The notes under the pieces: generated by a model
Databases searched by the model: none
Told to the model about the DNA's origin: nothing
What the model saw: only the letters and a program-made list of their open reading frames with translations
In this document: positions 30,810-39,335 of the stretch, in pieces
Layout of the letters: each line of letters begins with the position of its first letter
Position numbering within the stretch: the stretch's first letter is position 1
Program-made: the position numbers and the translations under genes
Assembly (NCBI GenBank): GCA_963575745.1
Contig: CAUYUJ010017898.1
Span: forward strand, 1 to 64,000
Length of the DNA stretch: 64,000 bases
Direction of reading: 5' to 3'
Source of the DNA: Prorocentrum cordatum
Taxonomy: Eukaryota; Sar; Dinophyceae; Prorocentrales; Prorocentraceae

Positions 30810-33293
30810 AGGAGGTCTCGAATTCGGCGTGGTGCGCCATAGCTCGGCCAACCTGGCAGCTTCTGCATGGAAAAAACAAGATGGCCGCCCTGACCACTCT
30901 TCGTGCCATTTTTCTTGGGCAGGCGTCCACATGGGTGGATGCTTGGACCATCTGTGGGCCCAGCCAACTGACTTATTATTCGCCCTGGTGACCCAGTCGC
31001 GCCACGCTTTGGTGCGATCTTGGGTCTCCAGTGCCAATTCGTTCGCAAGCTGGTCTGAAATTGCCTTTGCCGGCCCCTCGAGAAGCTCTGTGGCCTGCCT
31101 TACTGGCAAGCTGACTGTTTTGCCGTCTGGTGATATCTGTCGGCATGCCGCCTCAATGTCCTGTAGTACGAGGCGGGTCTCTTCAGATGGGCTTGGCACC
31201 TCTGCAGGGGCCTCCTGTGCTCGAGCCGCCGCCTCCTCTATCGGGGCCCCAGTGGCTACGCACCGGGTGAAATCTTGCAAATTGTTCGCAATGGCCCTGA
31301 GGGTAGCCGCTTTGGACACCCCAGCCTCGTGCCCTTCCCCATTCGTCTTGAAATCGGCTGCAGATCGCCAGTCGATGGTCGGGCCTAGGCCGCGCGGCCG
31401 CTCGCTTCTTAAAGGCGCCCCCGTTATCCGCGAGATTTCAGAAGCAAGCTCTTTGGCGAAAGCCGTGTAAAAGATGTCAAGCAAGTGTTGCTTGACATCG
31501 TCGTTCAACGATGAACGCATCTGGGACAAAAGTTGTTCCGCTGCCTCCCGGAGGTGGTTCCAGCTGGCAGGGCCCAGCTGCGGGCCTACCATTGCCTCCG
31601 CTGGGAACCGGGTCGGGCGCCTAAGCACTGGGACCAAAACTTCCCTATCTAGTAAGATGGACAGGCTGACTGGGCGATGCGGCGAAGATTTGAAAGAGGT
31701 TAGCGAGGCCACCTCCTTCACTAGCGGGTGAAACGCGACTGATATAAGGAAATAATCAATCTTGGAAGCAGTCTTTTTGGTATAATGAGTGTCTTTTGCG
31801 GGGGCGATCAAATTGAAGCGCCCTCTCTCACCAAAGTCGGTTTTTAAAATAAACGAAGGGTCCATGTTCAGATCTCCCCCCGCTATGATTGGCAGACCTG
31901 TCTCATGCTGGAGAATGCCCAGGTGGGCAAGCAAGCTTCGATTAGCCTCGCTGAGCTTCTCCACTGGGCGCATATAGATAGAGACAAGTAAGATAGGCTC
32001 GAAGCCAGGCGTCTCGTATCTGACGGCTGCCAGTCGCCAGGGTTCTGCACAGGTCGCGATGCCTTTCGGGAGCGGGGAAATCCCCACATCTTTGCCCGAG
32101 CGCACCAGGATTGCAACCCCCCCCACTGCCCTGTTTTCTGCTGGGCGGGTGGCCGGACTAAAAACTGGAAGCCGGCCCCTGCTGCGGCAGTGCTCTACAG
32201 CCAAATGTATGTCATGCGGATCGTCCAAGAGAGTCTCTTGGAGAAACAAAACTGCGAATGAGGCGAAGGAGCCGTCATCCAGCCGGTCTCGCATGGTGGG
32301 CCAAGAATTCCCGTTGAAGGTGGCCATCAAACTGGGCCGCACCTTGCCCGGGATTAAAAGTGAGGCCACCACGTCTGGCCAGCTTGCACCAGGAACTGTG
32401 CCGCTCAGCCGGCTGTACCCCGGCGACCGGGGTGGCCCTGCCGCCGCAGCCGCCTCCGCTGCGCCGCTGGCGCCAGCGCCCGCCGGCGCGTCCGCCCTTG
32501 GTGCGGCGGCCGTTTGGCTACTGTCGCCTGCGCCTGCCGGCGCCGCTTCCTTCTTGGTCTCGGGGCGTGTTTGCCCAGAGACGTGTTCATCCTCTTGCTC
32601 CGCTAGCCCCACTGTCGCCAACTGATTGGCGAGCTGCTCCGAGGTCTGGTTGATCGCCAAGACTTTCTCCCGGAAGGGCGCTGCCCCCAGGTTTGGCGCA
32701 GGCTCCAACTCTACCTCTGGTGTGTATCCAAGCGGTGCGAGGAGGGTCTTCCGCACCTTATCCATGAGCTCATTCTCGGGGAGTTCGATATCTTCGGGGT
32801 GCGCTTTGCAGTGTGCGAGCAGCTGCGACCCAGTCGGGTCTGGCGGACCGCTCTCGGGCTTCATCGATGCCTCGATGAGTTGAAGCTGCGCCTTTTTGCC
32901 CTGGAGGTTGCTGATCTTTACGTGGATCTCGTCCCCCAGGCGCGCGTAGTCGTCGCAGGTCTTATCAATGAGGTCCTCTAGCTGCCTGAGGTCGCCCTTC
33001 TTGCGCTGAATGACATCCGTCTCGTCCATGATGGACTGTTTCAGGCGGTCTGCCTGCGACGCCAATGGGAGCGCGAGGAACGATTTCTTACGGAGGTCCT
33101 CTAGCTCTTGTGTCGGCTGGAGCAGCTTGGGGTGGTCTGGCTGGACTTTGCTCTTCCAGAAGTCTACTTCCGCCTTGGCCAGGTCAATTGGTGACAAGTT
33201 GTGCTTCTGGGGCAACTTCAAAGGACCGGTAAAGACATCTTGGCCCTTGTCCTTCCCTTTTCCTTTGCCCTTCAACTTGCCCTTGCCTTTTCC
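30804..33293 (-). CDS. LINE endonuclease region with coiled coil
   Basis: The frame is open from the TAG at 33296 to the TAA at 30806. It starts with a Lys/Gly-rich stretch (GKGKGKLKGKGKGKDKGQ), then a long helical, probably coiled-coil region (DETDVIQRKKGDLRQLEDL). An Ala-rich linker and an exonuclease-endonuclease-phosphatase fold follow: TFNGNSW, LFLQETLL, AGGDLNMDP (about 31870), SKIDYF (about 31755) and SPHRPVSL (about 31680). The usual last motif is SDH; here the Asp is Pro. After it come WRDWVTRANNKSVGWAHRWS and HEEWSGRPSCFFHAEAA, the region before RT. It ends TPNSRPPF then TAA, while the next frame reads on into RT. Confidence 0.85.
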   Translation of the reverse strand, partial: GKGKGKLKGKGKGKDKGQDVFTGPLKLPQKHNLSPIDLAKAEVDFWKSKVQPDHPKLLQPTQELEDLRKKSFLALPLASQADRLKQSIMDETDVIQRKKGDLRQLEDLIDKTCDDYARLGDEIHVKISNLQGKKAQLQLIEASMKPESGPPDPTGSQLLAHCKAHPEDIELPENELMDKVRKTLLAPLGYTPEVELEPAPNLGAAPFREKVLAINQTSEQLANQLATVGLAEQEDEHVSGQTRPETKKEAAPAGAGDSSQTAAAPRADAPAGAGASGAAEAAAAAGPPRSPGYSRLSGTVPGASWPDVVASLLIPGKVRPSLMATFNGNSWPTMRDRLDDGSFASFAVLFLQETLLDDPHDIHLAVEHCRSRGRLPVFSPATRPAENRAVGGVAILVRSGKDVGISPLPKGIATCAEPWRLAAVRYETPGFEPILLVSIYMRPVEKLSEANRSLLAHLGILQHETGLPIIAGGDLNMDPSFILKTDFGERGRFNLIAPAKDTHYTKKTASKIDYFLISVAFHPLVKEVASLTSFKSSPHRPVSLSILLDREVLVPVLRRPTRFPAEAMVGPQLGPASWNHLREAAEQLLSQMRSSLNDDVKQHLLDIFYTAFAKELASEISRITGAPLRSERPRGLGPTIDWRSAADFKTNGEGHEAGVSKAATLRAIANNLQDFTRCVATGAPIEEAAARAQEAPAEVPSPSEETRLVLQDIEAACRQISPDGKTVSLPVRQATELLEGPAKAISDQLANELALETQDRTKAWRDWVTRANNKSVGWAHRWSKHPPMWTPAQEKWHEEWSGRPSCFFHAEAARLAELWRTTPNSRPPF

Positions 33294-33788
33294 CTAGCCC
33301 GCACCTTTGGGTTCGTGGTTGCCCTGGCCTTGCTGGTAGGCGGGCGGTGGCTCTGGCCAGGCGTGTCCGCCGTAGTGCTCGGGCGCACCCAGCAAGGGCA
33401 TAGGCAATACAGGGTACCCGCTCTGGCCCTGCGCATGCTGCGGGTAATGCGGCCCTGGCCACATGCCGCCATAGTGTGCTGCGGGCACGGCCATGGGCGG
33501 CGTCGTCAGGGGTGGCGGCGGCGGCGGGGCCTCCATGGCCACCTCCAGCGGCCTCTCTGCCTCCGTCCTGGGGCGCACTGCTCGCTGCTGCTCTGGCCCG
33601 CGGTCGTCACTCGCAAGCGCGCGCTTGCCGCACATGGACCCGCGGCTGCATGAGCGAGGCTGCGAGTCCTTGAGCAGCCCCGCGCAGCCCGGCTGAGGGC
33701 AAGGGCGGGCCCTCTCTCCCGCGCACGTCGGTGCCCGAGTGGGGTGGGGCTCGCCCTTGAAGAAGCTGTTGCTGCTGCTGTAGGCCAT
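33294..33788 (-). CDS. LINE N-terminal (gag-like) segment
   Basis: It starts at ATG 33788 (MAYSSSNSFFKGEPHPTRAP) and ends at a TAG (33296-33294) in the same frame as the endonuclease region. It has six Cys in a short stretch (TCAGERARPCPQPGC and SCSRGSMCGKR), then a Pro/Gly/Tyr-rich tail with PPPPPPLTTPP and PPPAYQQGQGNHEPKGAG. Such tails occur in RNA-binding gag-like proteins. Because the downstream frame continues in register with basic GKGKGK repeats, the TAG most likely interrupts one protein. Confidence 0.65.
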   Translation of the reverse strand: MAYSSSNSFFKGEPHPTRAPTCAGERARPCPQPGCAGLLKDSQPRSCSRGSMCGKRALASDDRGPEQQRAVRPRTEAERPLEVAMEAPPPPPPLTTPPMAVPAAHYGGMWPGPHYPQHAQGQSGYPVLPMPLLGAPEHYGGHAWPEPPPAYQQGQGNHEPKGAG

Positions 33789-33902
33789 GATGACTGGGTC
33801 AAAGACTGGCCACTTACTGCGGGGCGAGCTTGGTGGCTGGAGACGTCGCTTGATCCCAGATGCTGCGGTGACGTCTGCCCGCAACTCAAGGGGGGTCTCC
33901 AC

Positions 33903-34224
33903 GTTGGCTCAACGCCGAAACCTCTACTGCAGCCTAAGCTGGCTAGTGCCCCCCCCCTACTATGGAGGCTCGAAGGCGGCCTCTAGAGGCTTCCTGGCCG
34001 GTTGGTCAGGGATCCCTGGACACCTCTTTGGGTTTCCTGGCTCTATAAATCGAGCTATTGAATCTCGACTAGGAAGCGCGATTACCCCGCGCTCCCAGAC
34101 AGGCGGCACGGACAGCGCCCAACCAGAACTTAAATGCGATTATCTCAACTCCGAGCTCAACGGCTCGGCCAACCCCAGAAGCTAATGAACTTCTCGCAAA
34201 CGGAAAGCACAGATAAAACGCACA
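33903..34224 (-). other. LINE 5' leader
   Basis: Sequence between the ORF start and the tandem units. It contains CTCTATAAATCGAG at about 34040 on the plus strand. No coding frame was recognised. Confidence 0.4.
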
Positions 34225-34957
34225 ATGAATGGCGTTAGACACGGCCTAGCAAGGCCTTGTCCCGGAGCCCGAAAACGGGCAGGAAGCGCAATTATCTCTA
34301 CACCCCGTGCTTCGACTAGTGACCGCCAGCGGTCCGCGACAGCCAGTTCCCCCGTTTTGGGGGGATGCCAGCCCGTCGGCTTTCGAAGGGCTCTGACCTA
34401 CAAGCAACCGCAACCTCAACAGCAAGCGGTTGCATGTGAGACGGGATGTATTCCTCACCGCACGCTCGCACTCCAGTGCCGGGCCAGAAGAACGACACGC
34501 TCAGGGAGCTCAGGATAATGTTCTCCTAAGCAGTGGCGGGAAATCGCCCGCGCACCGACTCCGTGACATTTGTGTTGTCGCGCATGGCTGAATGGCGTTA
34601 GACACGGCCTAGCAAGGCCTTGCCCCGGAGCCCGAAAACGGGCAGGAAGCGCAATTATCTTTACACCCCGTGCTTCGACTAGGGACTGCCAGCGGTCCGC
34701 GACAGCCAGTTCCCCCGTTTTTGGGGGATGCCAGCCCGTCGGCTTTCGATGGGCTCTGACCTACAAGCAACCGCAACCTCAACAGCAAGCGGTTGCATTT
34801 GAGACGGGATTTATTCCTCACCTCGCGCTCGCACTCCAGTGCCGGGTCAGAAGAACGACACGCTCAGGGAGCTCAGGAGAGTGTTCTCCTAAGCAATGGC
34901 GGGAAATCGCCCGCGCACCGACTCCGTGAATTTGTGTTGTCGTGCATGGCGTGCTTG
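34225..34957 (-). repeat. Two 366-bp tandem units upstream of the LINE
   Basis: Two direct copies start at AATGGCGTTAGACACGG (about 34225 and 34591). They share all landmarks: GCCTAGCAAGGCCTTG, GCCCGAAAACGGGCAGG, CCAGTTCCCCCGTTTT and GCGGGAAATCGCCCGC. Only a few differences are visible. Their position 5' to the ORF resembles the promoter monomers of some mammalian L1 elements; promoter activity is inferred. Small palindromes (GCCCG AAAA CGGGC, GGCGGGAAATCGCCC) lie inside each unit. Confidence 0.85.
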
Positions 34958-34994
34958 ACATCCCCATTTTCGGTGTACCGGCCTATCCGTGGTT

Positions 34995-35216
34995 TTAGGC
35001 TCTGCTATGCCCGATCGTGCTGCACATACTCGCGCACTGACTCGAGAGCTGCAACAGCGGCAGGCGGATATAGCGATGTGCATGACGATGGCTGCGCGCG
35101 CGGCAGCTGGCAGGCTGATCCAGTCGAATCAGCGGGTCGGGGGCTACTGTGAACTTGCTATGCAGTGGTCCTTAGTCCCCGACCCTTTAGGCAATGCGCG
35201 TGAGGTGGCAGCATAG
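34995..35216 (+). CDS. Small ORF, doubtful
   Basis: A frame of about 70 codons with helical composition: MPDRAAHTRALTRELQQRQA then DIAMCMTMAARAAAGRLIQ, ending at a TAG. Its last third lies in a ~97-bp direct repeat (from 35128 and 35224), which reduces the case for a gene. Confidence 0.25.
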   Translation, partial: LGSAMPDRAAHTRALTRELQQRQADIAMCMTMAARAAAGRLIQSNQRVGGYCELAMQWSLVPDPLGNAREVAA

Positions 35217-35290
35217 TCAATGGCGAATCAGCGGGCCAGGGGCTACCGCGAACTTGCTGTGCAGTGGTCCGTAGTCCCCGATCCGTAGGC
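35128..35290. repeat. ~97-bp direct duplication
   Basis: GAATCAGCGGG, GGGGCTAC and GTGAACTTGCTATGCAGTGG recur from 35128 to 35224 with scattered substitutions (second copy GCGAACTTGCTGTGCAGTGG). Confidence 0.85.
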
Positions 35291-35689
35291 TAAGCAGCGG
35301 CAAGCAGTGAGCATGGTACACAGACTGGCCACCTGCGTGGTGGTTGTTGCAGTGAGCTGCTCAACTACGTGTGACCTGGTCGCTCCTGTCGAAACGACCG
35401 GCTGTGTTACATGCGAACTTCATGAGTCCGTAGCTCTTTGCCTCCATAACCCAGACTCTGATCCCGATCATCGGAAGAAAAATCTGGATCCCCGGGCCCA
35501 GCCTCGAGCCATGGCAGGCTCCTTTCGTGCATTCGCTGGCCGAATTAAGCCTTTGTCGCCCCGACCCCCACTCCCTGGCCCTCGTGGTCGGGGTGCTCGT
35601 CGGACCCCAGCAGGGATCCTTAAAGGCTGCCCCGTGCGTCCCCAACCACAGCGAGAACCAAGAAGTCTGGGGGGTCATTGGCACGGGGA
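35291..35689. other. Spacer between LINE 5' side and (GGA)n
   Basis: An open plus frame exists from 35307 but runs straight into the microsatellite and has no recognisable motif. Nothing else was seen. Confidence 0.4.
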
Positions 35690-36065
35690 GGAGGAGGAGG
35701 AGGAGGAGGAGGAGGAGGAGGAGGAGGAGAGGAGGAGGAGGAGGAGGAGGAGGAGGAGAGAGGAGGAGGGAGGGAGGGAGGGAGGGAGGGAGGAAGGAAG
35801 GGAGGGGAGGGAGGAGCAGGAGAAGGAGGAGGAGGAGGAGGAGGAGAAGGAGGAGGAGGAGGAGGGAGGAAGGAAGAGGGAGGAGGAGGGAGGAGGGAGG
35901 AAGGAGGAGGGGGAGGGAGGAGGAGGAGGGAGGAGGGAGGAGGGGGAGGATTACAAGGAGGAGGAAGAGGATAGGAGGAGGAGGAGGAGGAGGAGGAGGA
36001 GGAGAAATAGGAGGAGGGGGAGGAGGAGGAGGAGGAGGAGGAGAAGGAGGAGGAGGGAGGGAGGG
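35690..36065. repeat. (GGA)n microsatellite, right half
   Basis: GGA trinucleotides with GGGA variants. It is the counterpart of the right part of the copy-2 microsatellite at 51938-52520. Confidence 0.9.
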
Positions 36066-36470
36066 AGGAGAACCTCTGTGATGAGATCGTTGGGGTGGGC
36101 GATCGGGTGCCCGAGGGAAAAAGCTCCCCCCGAGGCCTCCACGGCCGCGAGCTCGCGCCCGCTGCACGCCACCACCGAGACGAGCATGCTGGCCCGGGTG
36201 CCGAGATGCCAGATGTCGGACGACGTGAGCTGTTCGGCTCCGCGGCCGCCGCCGCTCCTCATGTTCTCGGCCCCGTGGGGGCCGCTATCGGGCCCCGGGG
36301 CCATCAGAAGCGGGCCCGGGGCGGACAACTGCTCCCCGGGGGGGCAGCGGTCGGGACCCGGCCGCGCACCGAAAGAGCACGTCGTCGGATGCCTGCGGGC
36401 CCGGCCGAAGGCGGGGCGAGGGCAGCTCCGCTCGCGCAGCTCGGGCCAGAACAGCAGGCATACATACCCA
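36066..36470 (-). CDS. Conserved exon in block C, copy 1
   Basis: The minus frame reads ELRERSCPRPAFGRARRHP, then MAPGPDSGPHGAENMRSGGG, TSSDIWHLGTRASMLVSVV and LGHPIAHPNDLITEV. The copy at 52.5-52.9 kb has the same frame. I found seven base differences inside the aligned part; five are silent in this frame (T, S, G, N and P codons) and two change residues (F to L, S to T). That pattern suggests selection on this protein frame, although the numbers are small. Function and neighbouring exons are unknown. It lies upstream, in transcription order, of block B and the WD40 gene. Confidence 0.45.
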
Positions 36471-37184
36471 GGAGGCACCTGCGGTCAGGAACTGTTGCTC
36501 AGCGGGTGGCCGCGGCGGCCCTGGCGACGCGCCAAATGCCTCGCACGAGCGCACAGCGCGAGGGCTCCGCCCCCCGCGGCGGGAGGCCGGAGAGAGCTCG
36601 GGGCGTCGACGCCTGGGGCGTCGGAAGCGGGCCGCGCGCTGCGCCGAGGTGCGGCGGGCCAGGACTGTCGAAGCGACACGCGGAGCCGAAGCTGGTATTG
36701 AAACGTGGATCCAAAGTATATTGAGGGCCCCGAGGGGCCTTCGCCGGGCCCCGGGACCGTCAAAAAAATGACTGGGGATGAGAAACCGGTCCCGGGGAAT
36801 GGGTCGAGACTTCTGGGGGCCCCGAAATCACGGCATCGGATCTCTGGGACCGTCACCTGGGCCAAGGTCCTCCCGGGCCCGGGCAGGGCGGTGGTGCGGC
36901 GGTGCCTTCGGCGGGCGCACGCGTGTTCCATGGCGGCTCCCGGAGGCGCCCCCCGCGCGAAGTCGCGCGGGTTTCCGAGGCCCCCCACGAGTCTCACCAG
37001 CGTCCGGAGGCTTCCAAAAGAGGGGGGGCGGGAGCAGGAGGAGCAGCAGCAGCCCGAGATCTCCGGTCGCTTGCCACGGCGGCCAGCCCCGAGGCCGCCT
37101 CCCGCCATGGGCCCTATCGGCGTGGGAGAGGGGCCCAGACCCCCGACGTCGTGCTTCCTTCGCAACGTCGACCCCATGGGTCGT
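36471..37184. other. Block C right flank and MITE-like copy
   Basis: GC-rich sequence. A minus-orientation copy of the dispersed CCCCGGGACC / TTTTTTGACGGTCC element lies at about 36715-36860. The left part (from 36450) is the paralogous place where element 1 sits in copy 2. No gene was recognised. Confidence 0.45.
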
Positions 37185-37329
37185 CCCTTGACGGCCGCCG
37201 GGGGCTGGGCGAGGGCGCCCTCTGCAGGGGCCGAAAATGGCGGAAGACCTTCCGTCGCGATGGCTTCCCGGCGCGAGGGGGTCTGGAGGAGCGGGGAGGG
37301 CGGGGCGGAGAGGCAGCCCAGACCCCCGA

Positions 37330-37755
37330 CGCAAGGATTTGTTCCTTTCCGTCGACCCCCAGCGGTCCCGACCCTTCCCCCATGGCCGGCTCTGCATCCC
37401 GAGTCGTTTTTGGACGCTCCCGGGGCCCGGTGAGGGCCCCCCAGAGGTTGACAATTAGGAGAAACCTCCCGTCCTGATGTTTTCATCACTCGAGGGGGTC
37501 TGGCTTCGCAGCGCGATGGCTTCGCCGTCGCGATTGCTTCCCGGCGCGAGGGGGTCGATAGGAGCGGGAGGGCGGGGCGGAGAGGCAGCCCAGACCCCCG
37601 ACGCAATGATTTTTCCTTTCCGTCGACCCCCAGCGGTCCCGACCCTTCCTCCATGACCGGCTCTGCATCCCGAGTCGTTTTTGGACGCTCCCGGGGCCCG
37701 GTGAGGGCCCCCCAGAGGTTGACAATTAGGAGAAACCTCCCGTCCTGATGTCTTC
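37330..37755. repeat. Direct ~285-bp duplication inside block A'
   Basis: TCCCGGCGCGAGGGGGTC, CCCAGACCCCCGACGCAA, GCATCCCGAGTCGTTTTTGG and GAGGTTGACAATTAGGAG recur at about 37267-37480 and 37550-37755. A related single unit is at 17340-17560. Confidence 0.8.
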
Positions 37756-38054
37756 ATCACTGCCCCCCTCGTCGCCCCAGGGCCAGCCTCGTCGCCCTGG
37801 GCCGCTCCTCGTCCCAGGCCGTTCCCCTGACGGGGCCGAAAGCGTTTTTTTTGTTTGCAATGACAAAGCGTGTGATCCCAGGACGGAGGTTGTGAAAAGA
37901 ATGAAGACGGAGGTTTTTACCTAACAGCTTTTGCTGATAGGTTTCTAGTGGTGTCAAAAGAAAGCATCTTGACGCCCCAGGGGGGTCGACCAATGGGCGG
38001 GAACCGGACAAAACCCGCAGCCCCAGGAATCCTTACGAATCCTTAGGAATTCTT
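37756..38054. other. Spacer in the copy-2 insertion
   Basis: Includes the inverted partner of 24600-24655 (CCTAACAGC...GATAGGTTTCTAGTGG at about 37920-37948). Short GAATCCTTA repeats start at about 38030. Confidence 0.5.
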
Positions 38055-38262
38055 AGGAATCCTTAGGAATGCATTCCCAGAACACCATTCCCAGGCGGCC
38101 ACATTCTGAATGCCCGGAGCCAACTGTAGGCCACTTCGTGTTCTTCGTCTTCCCAGAACACCATTCCCAGGCCGCATTTTGAATGCCCGGAGCCAATTGT
38201 AGGCCACTTCGTGTTCTTCGCGTTCCCAGAACACCAGTCCTGTGCCATATTTTGAATGCCCG
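38055..38262. repeat. Inverted three-unit copy of the 24.1-kb tandem
   Basis: CCCAGAACACCATTCCCAGG, GAATGCCCGGAGCCAACTG and GTAGGCCACTTCGTG repeat at about a 73-bp period. They are the reverse complement of the array at 24068-24530. Confidence 0.9.
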
Positions 38263-39025
38263 AGCTGAGGCAGGCTGAGGCCGAGGCAGGCTGAGGCCGA
38301 GGCAGGCTGAGGCTGAGGCTGAGGCACGCCGAGGCAGGCTGAGGCTGAGGCTGAGGCAGGCTGAGGCTGAGGCTGAGGCTGAGGCTGAGGCCGAGGCAGG
38401 CTGAGGCTGAGGCTGAGGCAGGCTGAGGCTGAGGCTGAGGCAGGCTGAGGCTGAGGCTGAGGCTGATGCAGGCTGAGGCTGAGAGGCTGACGCTGAGGCT
38501 GAGGCAGGCTGAGGCTGGCTGAGGCTGAGGCTGAGGCCGAGGCAGGCTGAGGCTGAGGCTGAGGCAAGCCGAGACAGGCTGAGGCTGAGGCTGAAGCTGA
38601 GGCAGGCTGAGGCTGAGGCTGAAGCTGTGGCTGAGGCTGAGGCAAGCTGCGGCTGAGGCAGGCTGAGGCTGAGGCTGATGCAGTCTGAGGCTGAGGCAGC
38701 TGAGGCTGAGGCTGAGGCTGAGGCCGAGGCAGGCTGAGGCTGAGGCCGAGGCAAGCCGAGGCAGGCTGAGGCTGAGGCTGAGGCTGATGCTGAGGCAGGC
38801 TGAGGCAGGCTGACGCTGAGGCTGATGCAGGCTGAGGCTGAGGCAGGCTGAGGCTGAGGCTGAGGCAGGCTGAGGCTGAGGCTGAGGCCGAGGCAGGCTG
38901 AGGCAAAGGCCGAGGCAAGCCGAGGCAGGCTGAGGCTGAGGCTGAGGCTGAGGCTGATGCTGAGGCAGGCTGAGGCTGAGACAGGCTGAGGCTGAGGCTG
39001 ATGCAGGCTGAGGCTGAGGCCGAGG
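38263..39025. repeat. GAGGCT minisatellite, ~760 bp
   Basis: Hexamer GAGGCT with interspersed GAGGCAGGCT and GAGGCCGAGGCAGGCT variants, forming an irregular ~22-bp higher-order pattern. Long reading frames across it are artefacts. Confidence 0.95.
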
Positions 39026-39185
39026 CAGGCGAATCCTTCGGAATCCTTAGAATTCCCAAGAAATCCCTAGGAATCCCTAGGAATCCCTAGGAATCAGGTT
39101 TCCTTAGGATTCCGATGGATTCCTAAGGATGCCTAAGGATGCCTTAGGAATCCCTAGGAATCCTTAGGATTCCATTGGATCCTAA
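39026..39185. repeat. GAATCCCTAG short repeats
   Basis: Imperfect units of GGAATCCCTAG and its reverse complement CTAAGGATTCC. A few units also flank the minisatellite on its other side (about 38030-38075). Confidence 0.8.
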
Positions 39186-39189
39186 GGCC

Positions 39190-39335
39190 GTTGCCACTGC
39201 GACTGTCATTGCGAACGCGACTGCGACTGCGAGAACAGCAGAATTCTACAACTGGATTCTCACCTGAATCTTAAGGGGAATGCTTCCAGATATGCTTATA
39301 CACATCGCTGTTAGGTTGCTTCGCCGGGATAACTC
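39190..39335. repeat. Inverted copy of 23088-23230
   Basis: Contains CTGCGAGAACAGCAGAATTC, CTGAATCTTAAGGGG and ACACATCGCTGTTAGGTTGC, reverse complements of words at 23088-23230. Confidence 0.85.

Larger units (their letters stand above)
27668..34960 (-). mobile_element. LINE-type non-LTR retrotransposon, nearly intact
   Basis: Reading on the minus strand, the element has 366-bp tandem units (34957-34225), a leader, an N-terminal low-complexity ORF from ATG 33788, an AP-endonuclease region, reverse transcriptase, RNase H and a C-terminal zinc-finger region with stop at 27668. The coding sequence is one polypeptide except for an in-frame TAG at 33296-33294 and a +1 shift at about 30806. Domains look intact apart from one endonuclease residue, so the copy seems young. 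Exact ends and target-site duplications were not found. Confidence 0.85.

Noticed and set aside
35307-35690. A secreted protein start (MSMVHRLATCVVVVAVSCST)
   Set aside because: The frame runs directly into the (GGA)n array and shows no further protein-like sequence or splice signals.
38043-39059. A 338-codon Ser/Ala/Gln/Pro-rich frame
   Set aside because: Translation of the GAGGCT minisatellite.
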